Shown here: piece by piece, positions 1-11,522 of the stretch
Numbering within the stretch: position 1 is the stretch's first letter
Layout of the letters: each line of letters opens with the position of its first letter
DNA from: Atherix ibis
Lineage: Eukaryota; Arthropoda; Insecta; Diptera; Athericidae
Assembly (NCBI GenBank): GCA_958298945.1
Contig: OY282609.1
Location: 11,328,326 to 11,392,325 of the forward strand
Length of the DNA: 64,000 nucleotides
Reading direction: 5' to 3'
Program-made: the position numbers and the translations under genes
Notes under the pieces: model-generated
Databases searched by the model: none
What the model saw: the letters and a program-made list of their open reading frames with translations, nothing else
What the model was told of the DNA's origin: nothing

Positions 1-1744
1 GAGGAGGCAATATTTCATAAAATATGACCAATTTGGTCTCCTTGGTACAAATATACTCGGCGTCTGTGCTTCCATTCTGGCTTCTGGTTTGCTTCAAAAA
101 AATTCTGCAGAATAAGTTAATGGGATTAGAAGATGTTTTAAGAGAAATTCTCAACTATATGGACAGATTGTTCGTGGAGTATAGTTGCCAGAAAAATGTT
201 GGTATTTTATTTTGTTTTGTTTTCAATATAAATAAGTAAGTGGAAGACAATGAATGTGTGAAGACATAACTGCATTGCGATGGTATGAGTACCCGTTTAT
301 TCAAAATACCAGATGAAAATAAAATCTGAGCGAAATATTGGTAATATGAGTACCAATATTAAGAACATTGATAATTTTTATAACAAGGAAATCAATGACA
401 AAAATATAGAATGAATGAATGAATATCATGCTAAAGGCAAACTTTCTGTGTACAAAGTATGTATATATGAAAATGTATATTGAAGGTATTTGTAGCCATT
501 GTAGAAGTTGAAATTTTCCTTAAAATTCTGGGTTTATTTGTGGGGTGAAATTGAGTAAAGTTGGCAATGAAACGACCAGAAATAAGAGTAAAAACATTGG
601 AAATACTGTGTAAAAGCTTTAGTAACATGAGCATCCCTTAAGTTTCATATATTCACATGTGAGCCTATATTAGATAATGTTCACGTTAAAAATGGGAATC
701 ACTATATTAGTAAGAGTTTCACAGGATAACAAGCAATTAAATGTTCATATGAGTGAGTACTTAATAGTATCTGTAGACTCGTAGTGTGAATTTAAGCAGA
801 ATTCATGTAAATTGTTAGATGACGTGAGAATTTTTTGTCTAAAATAATAGGCAGAATTATGCATGATGTAGTATGCATGTACGTGTGTATAGGAAAAGAA
901 CATATGTGAACAAAATACGAGTATGTATTGTTGCATTAAATGGTTATTATTCTGAGTAATCCTTTCCACAGGCTTTCATATCACGCTCGATCGATTGCTA
1001 AGTGCAATTTATTCCACCATTTCGAAAATGCTAGTATGAATAAATGGTATAAATATTAAGTAATACTAACGACTAGGTAGTTAAACGATAATCTAAGAAC
1101 GTCATTTCTACAATATAATTGCATAATATTTTGTGCATTAGCTTCTTTGTATGAAAACTAACTAATTTTGTAGATATTTATATTTAGAAAAATAACTGTT
1201 TAGAATAATAAAATTTAGATTTATCTAGTTTATGCTTCTAAAACTAACGTTAAATAATAAAGAAAGAAAATTTAGATTTCATCAAAATTATATTGATTAT
1301 GCTTTGCCATTTTAAAAAAAAAAGGATTAATTTACGATTACATCATTTGAGAAATGCTCGAACTTTAGGAAATATCGTACTAATATTTTTTCGGCTCTAG
1401 AGTGTAATATATGCTCTTACATGTAGAACAAACACCTTTCTCTTGATCGAGCATGTTCGAGATGAACAAAATATGAAGATTTCCTCAAATTGTGTAAGTA
1501 CCACAAATTGTAGCCGCTCAAACATTTTAGTCAACGAGCTAAAACACTATGAACATCATTGCAATTTTGATAGTTCGGAGTGTGATTTGAGTGAATAACG
1601 TTTGTGTATATGAATTGTTTGTTTTGTTTTTTGATTTGCCGTTTATTTTTACAAAAAAAGTCTGAAAAAATGTTTGATGGTGGCAATAATGTGGAATTGC
1701 CTATCATAAATATTGAGTTCGGGCTCGTCGAAGGAAGCGTGGCT
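1..1744. other. no gene recognised
   Basis: AT-rich sequence with only short chance open frames (at most 74 codons). No family motif, splice-compatible dpr exon or repeat border was recognised. Confidence 0.5.
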
Positions 1745-1844
1745 TATCAATGAATTATTGGTGCAATCTCTCGGGGAGTAGTGGTTATCCAAATTATTGG
1801 ATAACCACTACTCCCCGAGAGATTGCACCACTAATTCATTGATA
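1745..1844. repeat. 48-bp-arm near-perfect hairpin
   Basis: The left arm (1745-1792) and right arm (1797-1844) are reverse complements with one mismatch (47/48), separated by about 4 nt. The stem includes the GC-richer block ctctcggggagtagtgg and its complement, unlike the AT-rich surroundings. The right arm abuts the protein-like fragment at 1845-2210. It could be a short inverted duplication or the source of a hairpin RNA. Confidence 0.9.
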
Positions 1845-2230
1845 TTCATCGCGAAGTAAATCTAGAGATATTAGGTATTTGTCCGCCAATACAGTATAAA
1901 TGGTTACAAATACGGAATACATACTGCATAAAGCGGAAACGTGCCCAGACAAAATGGCTTTACGCCAAAAGGTGATCAATTCATTCTTCCCAAGGCGGTA
2001 AAAATTGCTGTACAATTTCTGCTGAAAGTGATCACTGCCGCGAAATTCCGGTAACAACTTTACGTATGGACCATCCTTATCGCGCTTCACCACTCAGGTA
2101 CTAACTTAGTTTGCGCTGCGGCTCTTCATTGTCATCGCTTTCACTGCTACCGTCCAACATCAGCGACGATTGCTGCACTTCGTTCGTTTGCGTTGCTGCA
2201 TTCTCTTGAAGTATCCTATTTTCTTATTTT
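1845..2230 (-). other. GC-richer protein-like relic, unrecognised
   Basis: Base composition is less AT-rich than the surroundings. On the minus strand an open frame from 2093 to 1836 starts MVKRDKDGPYVKLLPEFRG and includes a hydrophobic SVFVTIYTVLADKYL. Just upstream (2210-2100, minus) another stretch reads ILQENAATQTNEVQQ...SSESDDNEEPQRK before a stop. The part at 2140-2230 is shared with 35020-35110, so this is most likely part of a dispersed transposable element whose family I do not recognise. Function is unknown. Confidence 0.4.
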
Positions 2231-2359
2231 AATTAAATTTATTATTTTCTTTTAGTTTGTTTAAATATTTTTTTAACTTATCTTTGATTGCCAAATGTAT
2301 TGCAAATTTTTAAAATGTTCTAAAGTTTATTTTACAAATTCTTACAAAAAAAAAGTCCA

Positions 2360-2570
2360 AGATCACAAAATCTCGAAATTAGGCGTCTTGGGAACTTTTT
2401 GCACAATAAAGTCAAAATTATGAATGAAGATTAATTCATTCAAGTTCATGCAATAAAAGGTGTCATATTACCATAGTGCGCAGAATTAAATGTGACAGTC
2501 TATCCTTCTTTATTTTAAAAGAAATACGGACCAAAATGTACACCAGATAGTGCAGATACAATGGAAATTT
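2360..2570 (-). pseudogene. Tc1/mariner-like transposase scrap
   Basis: Minus-strand translation gives SGVHFGPYFF and TVTFNSAHYGNM. These match the pattern WSGGIIGPYFFENE...TVTVNGERYRSM of the QQDGATCHT-type Tc1/mariner-like family, seen in better shape at 35711-36588. It is broken by stops and no borders were found. Confidence 0.55.
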
Positions 2571-5299
2571 TATTCAACAAATCAGCATATTTAAATAACT
2601 AAGTAATTAAATTATTACAATTAAATATTTCGTTAAAATGATTAAAAAATAAATAATTTTATTAATAGTATAAAAATGAAGAGATATTTTGCTAATCAAC
2701 AGAAGAAAATTTAGAAATATTTTCACTCTTTATTATGTATCAGCTGTACTTAATTAGATATGAAGCATTTGATAATAAATTTGGCGAGACAGTTTAATAT
2801 GCTAAATAATCATGAAGAAAACGTGACGAGAATTGATTAATTTTTATATGCTTGAAAAAAGAACTATAAGTAGAGAAAAATGATAGTTTTTATAAATCAT
2901 GTTGAGTTTGGAGAATTGTGCTTTAACTGAATAAAAACCATGACAATTTTTTTTCAATGTTCAAAATTAGCCAAATATCTTCAAAATTTGCTTCTAAGTA
3001 TACTGTAAGACTATAGATATACTTTGAGTGTGTATCTATCGAAGATAATTATTGGTTTTTATTTGTCGATAACATTCTATTATTATAGAAAAACAATTTA
3101 TCTTGACAGTATATCAAATGGAATCAATTTGATTAAAGATTATCGATTTAACAAAAATGTAATAGTCATGCTTATAATAAATTATTTATTCAATTGTTTT
3201 AAGAAACTTGCAAATTAATTTTCTTAACTATTGGCATAAATTTTCTAATAGTTTCTAATTTATTTCATTTGATTTTAAATTTTTTCTCTATTTAATTTAG
3301 ATTTTTTTTCTAAAAAAAATTTCTATAAATTCGATTATATATAATTAAAAAAACAAGTTTTTCACTTAAAAAATTATTGATAAGTTTTTCGAAAAATAGA
3401 TATTTTATAGTTTAAAAACACCTTACCATATAAAATATATATAGATTTTATATAATCTTTTCAATAATATTCCAAATATGTATGCACGTTTATTTTATTG
3501 GCATTGAAAGTATTCTAGTTAAATAATTTTCATTGAAGATAAATCAATACATAATTTTATCAATAGTTTGTTTTCCAATTTCATAAATCATCTAAGGATT
3601 TTGTTTTCAGAAATTGTAAGCTTTCAATAAATTATATTTTTGATAAGAAAAATAATATTTTTAATAGAAAAACAAATTCTTTACCAAAAATTTATATAAA
3701 ATTTTCACAGTCTCTTACATTAGATATTTTCCTTTTATGCTACCATATCATGCATAGACAATACATAAATAAATAAAAAAATATAAATTTTTCTTATGAA
3801 AATATTTTTTATATTTTTCAATATATTGTTTAGTAAAGACAACATATTCTCATTTAAATATTTCAATATATTTATCCTGATAACAAATCTAATACTGTCA
3901 ATCTTCCTTATAATCATATTTTGAATAAATCTAAAATTCGAAGATTAGCAAAGTTCTTGGCTCTCAGATAAGTATCAATATTTTTACAAGTAGATATATA
4001 TATGCATGTTACTATAAAATATGGATATGAAAAAAAAGGAAAATTTTAAGTAAGTGTCAAAATAAAATACAGCTGATAATATTTATAAAATTGTTCTTAT
4101 CTCAATTGCCAGCATTTTTATCTAAAAAGTACCTACATAATATAAAAGGTGAAAATAAAGATCTTCACGTACAAGTTGCTGAAACGGACTCATTCCAAAA
4201 AGGAAATTTATTCAATTTATATGCGTTCGTCTTTTCAATTTACGACCGTACTCTGACATAAAGTAGGTATTCGTGTTCAGCACACAAACGCTACTATTTA
4301 CCTAATGTCATTATATTATATATGTTTATTCATCCGCGTATATTCATATTTGCATAAAAACACACCTTCCTTTTGCAATGTTTCAACATTACTGACATCA
4401 TGTACGCGGAAGGCGAATATTAGATAAGATGAACAAACGGAACAAATATGATGATTTGACTCTTTTATAATATTTTTTTTACACCCAAAATGTTGCCTCT
4501 GAAGCCATTACTATTGATATGGAAATGGTGTAGCAATGAAGACTCGTCTTAATTTTCTAGACAAAAACATCAAAATAAAAATAAAACGTTTCTCTTCGAC
4601 GACAAAGCATTTCATATGATCCTTATCGGAGTCATTTTCATCTCTGTTCAAGTGAAAAAAAATTCGACTCTCTTATTCTATTTATCCTTATATGAATAGA
4701 TGATCTCTGCACCTGGTAAAACGAGCATTAGGATTGTTTTCCCAAACCAAAAGTTCTGACATATGAATATTTTTTTTTCTAGAAATATGTCTATTTTTGC
4801 GATTTAACAAGTATAACTTATATAGAGTCAGTAACATATTATTTTTTTTTGTTCAAAAAATAAAGCACGTTTTGAAGTATATATATCTATGGTTTTAATA
4901 GAAATATTATTACTAACTTTAAATGTAGCTTCAATTAAAGTATCGGCATATATTCTGATCAATTTTTTCGCTTTTACAATTAAAATGCGTCTTTTTGTTC
5001 CTTCTTTTCAAATCTTTTTTAACCTTTTTGCAAAATTGTCAGATATCTATTGTTTGATCATTTGTAAAAAATACTTTAAAAAAAAAGTTCACTTTTGAAA
5101 GTAAAAAACGCTTTGAAAAAATTCAATTCTCTTTCCCAATAAATCAACATTTTATCAAATAAGCATGACTTGTAATATTGTTCTAAGAAACCCTTTTACA
5201 TCCATTCGTATACAGTGAAAATTTTATATTTTTCAAAAAAAAAATATGGTAGTATAAAAATACATAGATTTTTTTTCAAATAAAACACCGATGATGTCA
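2571..5299. other. no gene recognised
   Basis: Very AT-rich sequence. Short frames at 3024-3218, 3735-3917 and 4889-5098 are Ile/Lys/Phe/Asn-rich and look like chance. No motif or repeat border was seen. Confidence 0.5.
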
Positions 5300-5766
5300 G
5301 CGTGTCATAAACCACACCAAACGGTCGCTTTTTTGGAATTTAATTGTTCCTCGAGAAAAATGTGAGGATTGGCTGCAGCCCATTAATGATAATTTTATAT
5401 ATACACCGATTCAGAGAGATGCGGCTTCTCTGAGAAGATTATTTTCTTGGAAAAATCATTACCATTTTCAAGTTTTTCCAAAGTTAAATAAGCAAATTAA
5501 CGGCTTTTGTGATGGCCCAACGGGAAATATCGAACACCCTAAGCCGATTATGGCGATCATAAATTGGAAGAAATGCACGATAAGTTGCTATAAAAAAACG
5601 ATTATTTTGATAAAAAAGTTTGAAAATTTCCAAGCGTTGTTAAAGTATGTATCTTTTTATGAAAATCTTATTGAATACAACTAACAGTGACAAAAGATTT
5701 TGACATTTCAAATATAGTGTAATAACACTGTTCATTTGAAACCATATCACCCTTATTGAAAAACCC
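5300..5766 (-). pseudogene. Tc1/mariner-like fragment with one terminus
   Basis: Minus-strand translation contains ATVWCGL (strand before the second catalytic Asp of the QQDGATCHT family) and a nearby HADIIG. The end at 5740-5766 (accatatcacccttattgaa then aaaccc) matches the terminus of the complete-length copy at 36567-36588 and is followed by TA. The opposite end was not found, so the copy is truncated. Confidence 0.6.
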
Positions 5767-5929
5767 TATATTTATTATTAAAAATAACTATATCAATTTT
5801 AAGCTTATTATCATAATTTATAATAATGTGTTACAAACAAATAAAGAAAGTAAAGTTAAACAAGATACACTTAAAATGCAATATTTCGATGGAATTTTTA
5901 TTATGCTTTTAATATAATATCATTTAGAT

Positions 5930-6400
5930 GACCATCATGAGACTTATTGTAAGATTCGATTCTATTGAGCTTTTCTAATGGCTAACTAAAGACCTTTAGC
6001 AGAACTCGATCACACCAAAAAGTTCAACGGTGTAAAATCGCACAATCTACGCGTCCTGAGAATCTAACAATATGTAATAATGTTTGGCTTATGAAACTAC
6101 ACATGGTCCAGATAATAATCTTTAGGTTCAGGTCAAAAAAACCATTTATCATATGGCCATAGTGCGCAGAATTGATACCAAAATGACAGTAAGTTTGCAC
6201 ATTAGACAGTAAGTTTGCGCAGATGCAATGGTTTTGCCATAGTCGTTAGAGGGCTTTTCGAGCCTCATATATGGCAATTTAGATAATTGACGTATCTATT
6301 GAACGAAAAATAAACCTCATCGCTGAAGAAAATTTTGTTCGGGTACCCACCATCCAAAGCCTGTTGTTCCAGCAGCCAATCTTATGCGGATTCGATGATT
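5930..6400 (-). pseudogene. Tc1/mariner-like transposase relic
   Basis: Minus-strand frames give RRLCDFTPLNFLV (family consensus PPRSCDLTPLDFFLWGY, around the third catalytic Asp, here replaced by Asn) and SSSAKGL after it. Towards 6400 they give a weak match to the sequence before KQN. Stops and frameshifts are frequent. A short direct duplication, agacagtaagtttgc at about 6185 and 6206, lies inside. Confidence 0.55.
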
Positions 6401-9400
6401 GACATAATGAAATTTTATTAATTTATGTCTTTTGTCGATGATTATAATTATTTTTAGTCTAATTTAGGATAAAATAATAAATTTTTATTCATTTATGTTT
6501 ATATTGATGATAATTTGTATGAAAGTTGCTAGAAATAATAAGTTAAAGAAAGGATTGTTAATGAATTTTCATAAATTTTCTTCAATGTAAAAACGAGTCA
6601 AAATTTCTAAAATTTGACAATCTTCTTGAAAATTTAATGAAAATTTAATTAAAAAATTACTTTAGACTTATGATATTTTCTTGTTACTAGAATACTCATT
6701 TGTTCCTCTATATTTTTATAAATAAAATAAATTTGATATAATAATATTTAAAAAATTTAAATTTCATGAAATCAAAATTTGGAATAAAATTACAACACAA
6801 AATTTGATTGGGAAAAATAATCAGCTTAACATGTTAAAAGTAGTAAGCTTCTTACCTGTTATGTATAATTTTTGAAATAAAAATTCTTAACTAAATTTAA
6901 AAAAATTATCATTAAATTATTTGTTTTGGGAATTTAATGGGAAACCAAAACGTTTAATTTTTATTTTCCATAGTATAAAAACTATTAAAAACCTTTTTTA
7001 ATGCTTAAAATTCTGAAATTTTATTATAAGCAATATTATATATTTTTAATGTCTTAAATGTAGTCCTTTATTATATCATATTAAGCATTGTTTAATTGAT
7101 CATAAATAATTAGAGCTCTTTGTATAATTTTTTCTAGAAATCAGCTATAAACTTTATATTATGTTGTATTATATAAACAGTTTTTAATATAAAATTCTTA
7201 GATTAATGTCTTTTAAGAGAAGAACAAAGTAGAATAAGAAATAAGATAAATAATAAATAGCTAGTAAGGAAATATAGTACATAAATAGGAGTTATTTTTT
7301 TAAACGCATAATAAAGTAGACGAAAATGATAGTGTCCGACCCCTTAACATGAAACTTCTAAATAATACTTGGTTTTAAGAAATAGAAATGTAACGCCTCC
7401 AGCAAGGACATATATTAACTTTTTATCTCATACTCCTTTTTCTTCTTCCGTTCCCATTTTTTTTATAACAACAATACTATAAAATGGCAATCTTTTTTTG
7501 TTGTTGCTTGCAAGTTATTTATTATAAATGTGGTTGTTAAGATCAGTTTTTTTCTTGATTCTTGTTGTGTTCTTCTTTAAGTTATTTTTTTGGATTGCAT
7601 TTATCAAAATCCATTAGAGATCGATTTGCTTCGGAAATATAGTACAATAACTCAAAATTGATGACGTTTAAAATGTTTATAGAAAGAAATCTTTGTACTC
7701 GTATATCGAAAAGGAGTTGACATAATAAATACAATAAATTGCTGTTGTGACCTAAAAGACATTGTGGGTTTATAGTCTCGTTTAGGAAAAGTTTCTTAAG
7801 TGTTTAAACTCTTCTGGATCCAGCTAATGTAGTCTTTCAACCGGATAAATTGTCGTCCTTTTGTGCTTTTGCTATTTCGTAGTTTCCGGAGAGTAGTTTC
7901 CATTTACGAATTTTTATTCCAATAACTGATAAGCGTTATTTTGACAATTATAACAACATTATATTAATAATATTCTCTTCTTTATCAAAGTATAAGTTCC
8001 AATTGTTAGTTTTGGAACTTTTACTTTAACAGTGAACAGGCTATCATTAAGAAAATGTTATTATAATAAAGTAAGTTTTATTAAAGTCTCCAATTTTACA
8101 CAGTTGTTTTTTTTTATACAAAAAATTAAATAAAACCTTCTCAGCTAATTTATTAAAAAAATTTTCAAAAAATAAATATTCAAATTTATTTTAATATATT
8201 TGCAATAAGATTAAAATGTTATTTACCTAAATAGGATGATAAGATTAACCAAAATATTTATTTGTAATTTTTTCATTGCAAATTCATAATTTCATTATAA
8301 AATACATTTTTTATTCGCTTACCTAAATTTAATAGAATTACGGATTCGAATAATAACAATAATAAAAAGAAAGATAAATTTAATAGCAAATATTTAAGTA
8401 ATGAAAAGAAAAATACAATTTATAAAACCAATGTATAAAAATCGAAACCAAAAAAAATATTAATTTTAAAGTAAAGTTTTTAAAATTTTTTTGGAAACTT
8501 CTTGAAAGGAAATTTTGTCTTTTTATGATGTTTAAATAAACTTTACAAGCAATTTTTGAAGAATTTTTTTTTTTTTTTTTAAATCAAATGGAACCAAAAC
8601 TTACTTAAGAAATGAAAACAATCTGACACTGGAAGGCATTTAAACTGAAATGAAACAAGAAAGATAACCATTCCATACTAGTTAGAAATTTTTCCAATAG
8701 TCATATTTCCAGTAACGATACGAAAAAGTTATCATGTCATCTAATTTTTTATGCGTACAAATTTTGTTTTGTGGATTTTGCAAGTTTGCCAAAATTCTGT
8801 CAAATACGAATAAAATTTACCCTATTTTTGATTGAATTGAAGTCAAAATGAATCAAAATAAGGGTGTCATCTTTTAAATATTTTCCTATTTTCGATATAT
8901 ACGTACGTATTTTAGTACATTTTCAAATTGCAGCTTTCACTTTTTTACTAGATTTTTTACTTATGGCCTATTTTATGTTTTCTTTCCTCTTTGGCCAACC
9001 TTTAAGCAGTTTTCTTAGTCACAAAGAACAGAAAATATGCCTTGGAAAAAAAGAAGAAGTGCACAAATAATTTGTAGTCGAATCAAAGATATACGAACAC
9101 ATACACACTAATACTCGTAAATAGATCGGGCTGCGTAAACTGAAATGGGGCATAACATCAATAACAAAGCAAAAAATTCATCATCTATGTACATAGGCTA
9201 AAATACGAAAAGAAAAAAATATTTAGAACGGAAGTAACGCCAAAAACACATAGTCCTGGAAACGAAGGATAACAATAATGCTGAAATTTTGTTCGGAACC
9301 ATTTTATGATTCAAACTTACAATGATGTTGCGATATGCATAAATGCCTGTACATATGTATGTAGGTGAGTTGTTGGCTGGTTAACGTATACTGATTTCAA

Positions 9401-10764
9401 ATGCCAAACACAAGTTTGAATCGTTTCATAAGCTTTTATGGGATCATAAGAAAAATCCATTTTTACATCGACCAGTGTACCCTCTGAGATAACCAACGGA
9501 AAAAATGCCAAAATATTCTCATAACAGTGTGGAATTTTTATGTCCGGTAACATTTTATATATTGTTGCCGGAATATTTATCTCCTTTGAAATGTTCTTCT
9601 GATTTCTTGACTTTCTCCTTGAAATTGTTTTGTATTTGTAGTGTTAGATTTTTTAAACTATTTCACAATATTACAGCAGCCTTGATATTTGATAAGCAAT
9701 TGAATATTTCAGTGTTGGTAAACTTTTGCTTTTGAGTAATTTTTACGATTGAATATAGAAAAGAAAGGACACTTTATAATCGAAACATGTTTAGGGATGC
9801 ATATTTATATATGTGTTTTGAAAATTTTTGTTAAATAAAAATTTTCATATTCTGAATATTCTGAAGTGTGGAAAAATATTCTTTTATTACAATATTTGTA
9901 GTTTAATTTTACGACATTGACATTTATCCAAACCCACTTGAATTAAATAGCTTACGAATATTTCATTATTATTACTATTATTAACCATTTAATAAAAAAA
10001 AATAACAATTCCGTATTAGCTCATATTATATAATTTACTATAAGAAAATTTATTTAAATTCTCCAAAAGTATCACTGTTTTTTACGTCATGTCAAAATGA
10101 ATAATCATAAAATTTAGTAAATAATAAAATATTTTGCAAAAAAAAATTATTTTGGTAATCTCGTAAAGGATTTTATTTGAGTTGAGCGTCTTTTTATATG
10201 ATTTAAATTTTTATTGGGTATGGAAAGAACTTAGAGACTTTTTTTTTAAATATATACTAGTATTTATGGTAAGGAAATAAATTGAAATTATTTGGAAATA
10301 AAAATGATCCTTCACGAAAATTCCAAATATACTTATTTTCTTTATACATTTACATCTAGATATATAATACTGAAATAAGGATTTGTACATATCTTGACTA
10401 TTATCAGAAATTTCTCATGAAAAATATATTTATCGTACCCTTGGAAATTATTATATTACTCAATAAATAAAAAAGTCATTTTTTATTCAATTTTGCTTTT
10501 TGGTGAGTAGTTTAGTAAATGCGATTGATTTGGGTATTGTTCAATCCATCTTCGATTTTCTCTTCTATAAAATAATAATGTATGATGCTCCAGCTACTCA
10601 AGGTATTTTAGACTTAAGTACTCGCACGTACATTTGTATGGATGGGCGATTTTATAAAGCTTTATTTTTGGCAATATTACTGTTTGCAATACATATATTT
10701 ATGATGCAGATAGCTTTTATCATTTTTTCAATATCTGATAAAAATATACCATAAGTACATACAA
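6401..10764. other. no gene recognised; poly(T) run
   Basis: AT-rich sequence with a T17 run at 8564-8580. Open frames at 8864-9070, 9317-9553, 9505-9735 and 10500-10754 have no recognisable motif. None has splice-compatible dpr features, so they are not called as genes. Confidence 0.45.
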
Positions 10765-11522
10765 ATCCAGTTTGATAAGTCAGTAATAAATGAAACAAAT
10801 AATTAATTTATCCACTAAAATTGATTTATTTTTCGATATAATCACCTTTTAACTCGATGTAATACATCTAACGATATTCTAATATTCTTTATGCCACCAT
10901 CTGTTTAGTACGATTTGTTGAACTCAACAAAATACACAGGTCTTAAGTTGCTGTTGCATTTTCCAATAAATATGCAAGTGTATTGTCATGTTAAAAGAAA
11001 ACTTTTTTTTGGTAAATACTGGCAGTTTTGACTTAACTTCGGTTTCTGGTGTGTAATAATGAATCTATGTTTCATGAACAGTGATGAATCGATGAAAAAA
11101 CTAATTGGATCATGCTTAAAAATGTCGAAACATTCCATTAAAGTTTTCAGAAAAACATGTTTTTGGCCAGATGTTAGCAAACGTGGCACGCACAGAGAGG
11201 TATTCATATTCGAAATCTAAGCTATTACCTATGCATTCATTTGAAAAGTAAAACATTTTTACAAAAATTTAATTTAACTTTTTAAAATTTAAATTTAATT
11301 TAATTTTTAAAAAGTTAAATGTCTTTTAAAATGATATCATAGATTTTATGAATTATTTCTTCAGTGGTGTCTTTAATAGGACGTTCTGGGTGCTCAATGT
11401 TACTTGTGTTCATAAACTTGTGTAAGACGTCTTGTTGAAAATGATTACTAATAAAAAAATACTATTTTTCTTATTTCATCAACGTTTATCATATTTATTA
11501 CTGAGATATCAGACTGCCTGCA
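10765..11522 (-). mobile_element. Internally deleted mariner relic
   Basis: Left end (ccagtttgataagtcagt, about 10767-10785) and right end (reverse complement gcaggcagtctgatatctca, ending 11522) match imperfectly and resemble the ends of 16207-17130. Minus-strand translation gives EHPERPIKDTTEEII (linker of a mariner transposase), a stretch matching the WVPHLLT region, HYYTPET after the first catalytic Asp region (present in a shifted frame), and near the end a YIELKGDYIEK tail. The middle of the catalytic domain is missing, so it is non-autonomous and dead. Confidence 0.65.

Noticed and set aside
10500..10754. 84-codon plus frame as a possible 5' exon of the dpr gene
   Set aside because: Its start ATGGTGAGT resembles a splice donor only by chance; there is no signal-peptide profile, no Dpr motif and no donor of matching phase at its end.
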